Of a stretch of DNA of 64,000 nucleotides, positions 59,661 to 64,000 are shown one piece after another (within the stretch, counting starts at the first letter, position 1; each line of letters begins with the position of its first letter). This DNA comes from Algimonas porphyrae (lineage in GTDB: Bacteria > Pseudomonadota > Alphaproteobacteria > Caulobacterales > Maricaulaceae), in the NCBI RefSeq assembly GCF_041429795.1, contig NZ_CP163424.1, positions 186,001-250,000 on the forward strand. Reading direction: 5' to 3'. The notes beneath the pieces were generated by a model, which saw nothing but the letters and a program-made list of their open reading frames with translations, did no database searches and had not been told where the DNA came from. Made by a program: the position numbers and the translations under genes.

Positions 59661-61277
59661 TTGACGTCCCTGTTCACTCTGATCGGATTGAAAAACTACC
59701 GTGACGCACATGCTGCGGCCCTGACCCGTCTCAGACAGAATGGTCGCGATGCTGAAGCCGTGTGCGCGTTGGGTCTGATTGCGCTCGATCACGATAATCA
59801 CGCCAAGGCGATCGAGTTGCTGGGCAAGGCTGTGCAGCTCGACCCAAACGACGCCTACCTTCAGGCCCAGCTGGCCCGGGCCTATACGCTATGCGGTCGG
59901 CAGATGGACGCGCGCATAGCCGCCGAGCGCGCAGCAGAGACCCAGATCGAGCAAAATGATCGGCGCGCATCCGTCAACGACATGATCGGGGTGGTCCTGT
60001 CCCGTGTCGGATTGCATGAGCGCGCCGTGCCCTTTTTCGAACGTGTCGTTGCCGCTGACCCATCCCAGCCCAATCCACATTATAATCTTGCCGCGTCCCT
60101 GCAATTCTCCGGTGCATTCGACGCGGCCGAAAACGCTTACGAAGCCGCGCTTGTTCGCGACCCGGACAATTACCGCGCCATGTCCGCGCTCGTGGCACTC
60201 CGCCGACAGACCGATGATGAGAACAGGCTGAGCGCGCTTGAAGCATCCTTTGATCGCCTGTCGCATGATGCTGATGCCGCCCTGCATATCGGTCACGCCA
60301 TCGCCAAGACGCTCGAGGATATGAACCGCTATCCGGAGAGCCTCGACTGGCTCGCCAAGGCCAAGGCCGGAAAGAAAGCCGCCGTCGGCCATGATATTGC
60401 ATGGGACATGGCCCTGATCGACGCCGCCAAGCGGACCATTGCCGCGTCTACCGCCCAAGCCTCTGCGGCACGAACGTCTGTCGCCGAAGACCGACCGTGC
60501 CCGAACGTCGCGAACGCTACCGCGCCCATCTTTGTCACGGGCCTCCCCCGGACGGGCACGACATTGGTGGACCGGATCCTATCGTCCCATCCCGATGTGC
60601 GCTCTGTCGGGGAGCTCAACAGTTTTGCCGATTTGGTCAAGCGCCAGGCCGGGACAGCAACCCGCTACGTGCTGGACCCACCGACATTCAATGCGCTGGC
60701 CCGGCAGGATCTGAGTCAGATCGGCCAGGATTACCGGTCATTTGTCGAGGGATTGCTGGAGGCGATGGGCGAAGCGGGAAAGCGCTCAGTCGACAAGATG
60801 CCGCTCAACATTCTGAATGCTGGTCTTATTCATCGTGCTTTGCCGGATGCGCGCATCATCGTTCTGCGGCGCGGCGCGATGGATAGCTGCCTGTCTAATT
60901 ATCGGCAGCTCTTCTCCACGGGTCATTCCTATTATAATTACAGCTTCGATCTGCTCGACACGGCGCGCTATTTTCAAGCCTTCGACGATCTGGTCCAGCA
61001 CTGGGCCGCCCATTTACCAACCGACAGATTCCTGCAGATCCGTTATGAGGAGATTGTCTTCGACCAAGAGGCTCAGACCCGTCGCCTGCTCGACTTTTGC
61101 GGGCTGGATTGGGATGATCGGTGCTTGCGTTTTCACGAAAATGACGCGCCGGTCTCGACAGCCAGCTCTGTTCAGGTGCGCCAGCCGCTTTATTCCGGGT
61201 CGATCGGACGGTGGACGCGCTATGGAGACCGTGTAGAAGGGCTCCGAACTGCGCTTGGGGCGCTGGCCGAACGCTGA
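59661..61277 (+). CDS. TPR-repeat sulfotransferase
   Basis: 538 residues. The N-terminal ~260 are TPR helices (AVCALGLIALDHDNHAKAIE, HYNLAASLQFSGAFDAAENA). The C-terminal part is a PAPS-dependent sulfotransferase with the 5'-phosphosulfate loop FVTGLPRTGTTLVDRIL and the 3'-phosphate-binding VLRRGAMDSCLSNY. The start is TTG at 59661; there is no closer ATG at the fold start. It is divergent from a TonB-dependent receptor gene, a pairing that is frequent in sphingomonads and relatives. Its substrate is unknown. Confidence 0.9.
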   Translation: MTSLFTLIGLKNYRDAHAAALTRLRQNGRDAEAVCALGLIALDHDNHAKAIELLGKAVQLDPNDAYLQAQLARAYTLCGRQMDARIAAERAAETQIEQNDRRASVNDMIGVVLSRVGLHERAVPFFERVVAADPSQPNPHYNLAASLQFSGAFDAAENAYEAALVRDPDNYRAMSALVALRRQTDDENRLSALEASFDRLSHDADAALHIGHAIAKTLEDMNRYPESLDWLAKAKAGKKAAVGHDIAWDMALIDAAKRTIAASTAQASAARTSVAEDRPCPNVANATAPIFVTGLPRTGTTLVDRILSSHPDVRSVGELNSFADLVKRQAGTATRYVLDPPTFNALARQDLSQIGQDYRSFVEGLLEAMGEAGKRSVDKMPLNILNAGLIHRALPDARIIVLRRGAMDSCLSNYRQLFSTGHSYYNYSFDLLDTARYFQAFDDLVQHWAAHLPTDRFLQIRYEEIVFDQEAQTRRLLDFCGLDWDDRCLRFHENDAPVSTASSVQVRQPLYSGSIGRWTRYGDRVEGLRTALGALAER

Positions 61278-61342
61278 ACGGCCCCAAGACTGAATGTCGT
61301 CGAGGCTCATCCCTCCAAGGCTAATCTCAGGGGCATCGCGCC

Positions 61343-62560
61343 ATGAAGATCCTGCTCATCACCGATGCCTGGCACCCGCAGATGAACGGTGTTGTCCGCA
61401 CGCTGGACACGACAGTCACGATTCTGCGCGACCGGGGCCACAAGGTCGAAGTTATCGCCCCATCCGATGGCTACTGGACCATGCCGCTGCCGACCTATCC
61501 GGATATCCGCCTCGCCCCCTTTGCAAAACGCGATGTCGAGCGGCGTATGGTCCGGTTCGGCCCCGAAGCCGTGCATATCGCCACTGAAGGCCCGCTGGGG
61601 CAGGCGGCACGTGCGCTCTGTCTGCGCTGGGGCATGCCATTCACCACCAGCTACCACACCAAGTTTCCGGAATATATCAAGGCGCGCGTCCCGTTCATTC
61701 CGATGGCGCTGACCTATAAATTCGTACGGGATTTCCACAATTCGGGCGGCCGCACCATGGTCACGACGCCGAGCATGGCCGAATTTCTGGAAACAAAGGG
61801 CTTTACCGGCTTGGGCGTCTGGGCGCGCGGTGTGGATACGACCACCTTCCACCCCGACAAGCGGGCCTGTTCTGGCGAAGACGGGCAGGGCCGTGAGACC
61901 GATGTCTATCACGATCTGGCGCGCCCCATCTTCGTCAATGTCGGACGTGTCGCCGTCGAGAAGAATATCGAAGCCTTCCTCGATCTCGACTTGCCCGGGT
62001 CGAAAGTCGTGGTTGGCGACGGTCCGCAAATGGACGCTCTGAAAAAACGCTATCCCGACATCCGCTTTACCGGCGCGAAGTTCGGAGACGATCTGGCGCG
62101 TCATTTCGCCGATGCCGATGTTTTTGTCTTCCCGTCCAAGACCGATACGTTCGGCCTTGTCATCATCGAAGCCATGGCGACGGGCACGCCGGTCGCCGCC
62201 TATCCGGTCAGCGGCCCGATCGATATTGTGCCCGGTTCCGGGGCAGGTGTGCTTGACGATGATTTGCGGACCGCCTGTCTGGCGGCGCTGGATCTGTCAC
62301 GCGACGACACCCGCGCCCACGCAGAAAATTATGGCTGGGACAAGGCGACCGATATCTTCTTCGGGCACCTGACCCCGGAATATGAACCGCTTGCGCGCAA
62401 ACGCTGGCGGCGCGTTCGCCGACTGGCCAAGATCGCCAGTTCGCCGGCGCATATACTGCGCCGCGAAACCCGCCGCATCTGGCGTATTCTGCGCGGTAAG
62501 AGCGTGCCCGACACGCATTTCGAGCCGACACTCACACAGGGACCTGACATAGAGTCCTGA
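61343..62560 (+). CDS. Family 4 glycosyltransferase (mannosyltransferase-like)
   Basis: 405 residues of GT-B fold. The N-terminal domain opens MKILLITDAWHPQMNGVVRTL and has FTTSYHTKFPEYIKARVPFIP. The C-terminal nucleotide-sugar site is FVFPSKTDTFGLVIIEAMATGTPVAAYPVSGPID with the GT4 E-x7-E spacing. A basic C-terminal tail (KRWRRVRRLAKIASSP) may touch the membrane. The family makes alpha-linked glycolipids or mannosyl bonds. The start follows a GGCATCGCGCC leader. Confidence 0.9.
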   Translation: MKILLITDAWHPQMNGVVRTLDTTVTILRDRGHKVEVIAPSDGYWTMPLPTYPDIRLAPFAKRDVERRMVRFGPEAVHIATEGPLGQAARALCLRWGMPFTTSYHTKFPEYIKARVPFIPMALTYKFVRDFHNSGGRTMVTTPSMAEFLETKGFTGLGVWARGVDTTTFHPDKRACSGEDGQGRETDVYHDLARPIFVNVGRVAVEKNIEAFLDLDLPGSKVVVGDGPQMDALKKRYPDIRFTGAKFGDDLARHFADADVFVFPSKTDTFGLVIIEAMATGTPVAAYPVSGPIDIVPGSGAGVLDDDLRTACLAALDLSRDDTRAHAENYGWDKATDIFFGHLTPEYEPLARKRWRRVRRLAKIASSPAHILRRETRRIWRILRGKSVPDTHFEPTLTQGPDIES

Positions 62561-62593
62561 TACGCACCCTGACGCAGGGTCGGGACGGAACGG

Positions 62594-63331
62594 CTAGTGC
62601 CAGTCGCGGCGGGAGAGCCAGATAATTGACAGTGCAAAGACGATAAGCCCGCCAAGGCTGCCCATCAGAAGGGCTTGCGTGGCCTTAGAGGGATCTGTGT
62701 TCAATATGTTGGTTGCCATCAGCCAGGGAAAATAAAGACCCTGCTGCGCGCTGGTCGCGACGACGGCGACGAAGGTCCCGGCAATACCGACCACGACGGG
62801 CACGGCGAAACTGCGGTAGCGCATGGCGACGGCGAACTGAATCGCGACCACGAGCAGGCCCGTCAGCCACATCTTTCCCATGATCCCGCTCGACAGTGCG
62901 AGCGGTAGCGCGCCCTGCATGGCCTGGTCCGGTGCGATCCAGCCTGCGACCAGACCGCTGCCGAGATTGGCCAGCGCGACCAGTGCGCTGATCAGGGCCA
63001 TGACGGCCAGCACGATCACGGCCTTGGCGGCGAAGACGGCAGTCTTGCGGTGCGGCAGGGCCAGCATGTAAGACCAACCCCGCGCGCCATGTTCCAGTTG
63101 CGCGACCAGCGCCGTGAGCGCCGTCGCCGTCATCGGCAGCAGGAAGAAGCTCCAGATCGCTGCGCCGCTCATGGCGAGCATGTCCCATTGGTCCGTACTG
63201 TTCCCCGTCGCGATGATCGCCACACCGAGCAGGAAGACCATCAGAGGGACCGCCAGGATCAGCAGCCAGATCAGCGAACGGCGCAGTTTCAGCCATTCCG
63301 CCTGTAACAGCCGTGCAAAATCTCCGATCAT
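62594..63331 (-). CDS. ABC-2 type transporter permease
   Basis: 245 residues, six predicted helices (LIWLLILAVPLMVFLLGVAII and IWSFFLLPMTATALTALVA in the first half). It is the permease of a BcrB/NatB-like exporter. The start MIGDFARLLQAEWL at 63331 overlaps the stop of the ATPase gene by 4 bp and excludes the longer frame. Confidence 0.85.
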   Translation of the reverse strand: MIGDFARLLQAEWLKLRRSLIWLLILAVPLMVFLLGVAIIATGNSTDQWDMLAMSGAAIWSFFLLPMTATALTALVAQLEHGARGWSYMLALPHRKTAVFAAKAVIVLAVMALISALVALANLGSGLVAGWIAPDQAMQGALPLALSSGIMGKMWLTGLLVVAIQFAVAMRYRSFAVPVVVGIAGTFVAVVATSAQQGLYFPWLMATNILNTDPSKATQALLMGSLGGLIVFALSIIWLSRRDWH

Positions 63332-64000
63332 GATGCGGCCCTCCGGGCATTGCCGTCCGGACCGTCTGTGGTCAGTGTCAGAAAAAGCTGCTCCAGACTT
63401 GTTTCGCGCTGTGTGACCTGGCTGACGGCGCATCCGGCCTCGACCAGCGCTTTTACCAGCCGGGCCCGCGCCCCCTGATCGAGCGGCGACTGGACGACCA
63501 AGCCATTATCCGTGCCGAGGGCGTCAAGCATCTGCTGGCGCGCGATCTCCTGCGCCTTTGCCGGGCTGTCCGTCTCGATCTCGAGCCGGGACGGCGCCTG
63601 AGCCATCAAGGCGCCCAGAGGGCCTTGGGATACAAGCTGGCCGGATTTGATCAGGGCACAATCGGTGCATATCTGCTGGATTTCGGACAGCTGGTGGCTG
63701 GAGATGAAAACGGTCGTGCCGGAACGCGTCGGCAGCTCGGTAATCAGTTTCCGCATATCAGCGATACCGGCAGGGTCGAGCCCGTTGGTCGGTTCGTCCA
63801 GCACAAGCAGGCGGGGGCGCCCCATCAGCGCTCGGGCCAGCGCCAGCCGCTGTCGCATGCCGAGAGAGTAGTCCCCGATGCGGCGCGCGGCGGCATCGCG
63901 TAAGCCGACAATGTCGAGCACGCGGTCAATTTCACCTTCGGACGGGTTCAATAGCAAGGCCGCGACACGCAGCAATTCCCGGCCCGTCAGATTGGGATAG
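63328..64000 (-). CDS. ABC transporter ATP-binding protein (partial, 5' end outside window)
   Basis: The reading frame is open from the right edge (TGRELLRVAALLLNPSE) to the stop at 63328, about 223 residues. Visible motifs are the signature YSLGMRQRLALARALMG, Walker B LLVLDEPTNGLDPAG and the His switch FISSHQLSE. Walker A lies beyond the window. It pairs with the following permease; the substrate is not known. The C-terminal ~90 residues form a helper domain found in BcrA-like proteins. Confidence 0.9.
   Translation of the reverse strand, partial: YPNLTGRELLRVAALLLNPSEGEIDRVLDIVGLRDAAARRIGDYSLGMRQRLALARALMGRPRLLVLDEPTNGLDPAGIADMRKLITELPTRSGTTVFISSHQLSEIQQICTDCALIKSGQLVSQGPLGALMAQAPSRLEIETDSPAKAQEIARQQMLDALGTDNGLVVQSPLDQGARARLVKALVEAGCAVSQVTQRETSLEQLFLTLTTDGPDGNARRAAS

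Overview
The window is chromosomal DNA of a GC-rich alphaproteobacterium. A chpT-type CtrA-phosphorelay histidine phosphotransferase next to cheY/cheR genes, a class I nrdA with NrdR boxes, and a ynbE-ydbL pair suggest the Caulobacterales/Maricaulales-Hyphomonadaceae neighbourhood. That placement is an inference; no rRNA or other decisive marker is present. I saw no tRNA, rRNA or CRISPR array.

Region 1 (1-23 kb) is a surface-polysaccharide locus, almost all on the minus strand. wbpB, wbpE, wbpA and wbpD encode the route to a UDP-2,3-diacetamido-2,3-dideoxy-uronic acid. A non-histidine type HisH/HisF pair suggests an acetamidino derivative. A Wzm/Wzt-like ABC exporter, an OafA-like acyltransferase with an SGNH domain, lipoproteins and an orphan DUF2793 beta-helix protein complete the set.

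The most notable part is a compact operon (about 10744 down to 2672) that looks like a complete Dlt-type aminoacylation system with the adenylating enzyme replaced. It encodes a carrier protein (DltC role), a 51-residue membrane microprotein, an MBOAT (DltB role), a 36-residue membrane microprotein ending in PVYGDF (DltX-like acyl-shuttle C-terminus), a class II aaRS-like amino acid:[carrier protein] ligase (DltA role), a GNAT acetyltransferase, a membrane-anchored SGNH transferase (DltD role) and two lipoproteins. The two microproteins are easy to miss in automated annotation. The proposed job is to load an amino acid on the carrier, pass it through the membrane via a tyrosine ester and place it on an envelope polymer.

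Region 2 (23.7-49.9 kb) is mostly chromosomal core: a two-component pair, a tandem DUF2158 protein, an SbcCD/YhaON-like nuclease-ATPase pair, lrp-ald, a deaminase/reductase fusion in reversed domain order, a DMT transporter, TonB-domain, TerC, YnbE-YdbL, AraC and S41 peptidase genes, chpT and its neighbours, pheS-pheT with an AT-rich membrane-protein gene wedged between them, and a frameshifted dicarboxylate symporter.

Region 3 (50-64 kb) holds an outer-membrane protein, nrdA, and a 3-kb IS1595-family element. The element has clear terminal inverted repeats and carries a P63C-domain gene and a Panacea-domain/membrane-protein pair that looks like a toxin-antitoxin module. It sits in the U-tract of the terminator of a TonB-dependent receptor gene. 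A TPR-sulfotransferase, a glycosyltransferase and an ABC transporter cut by the window edge follow.
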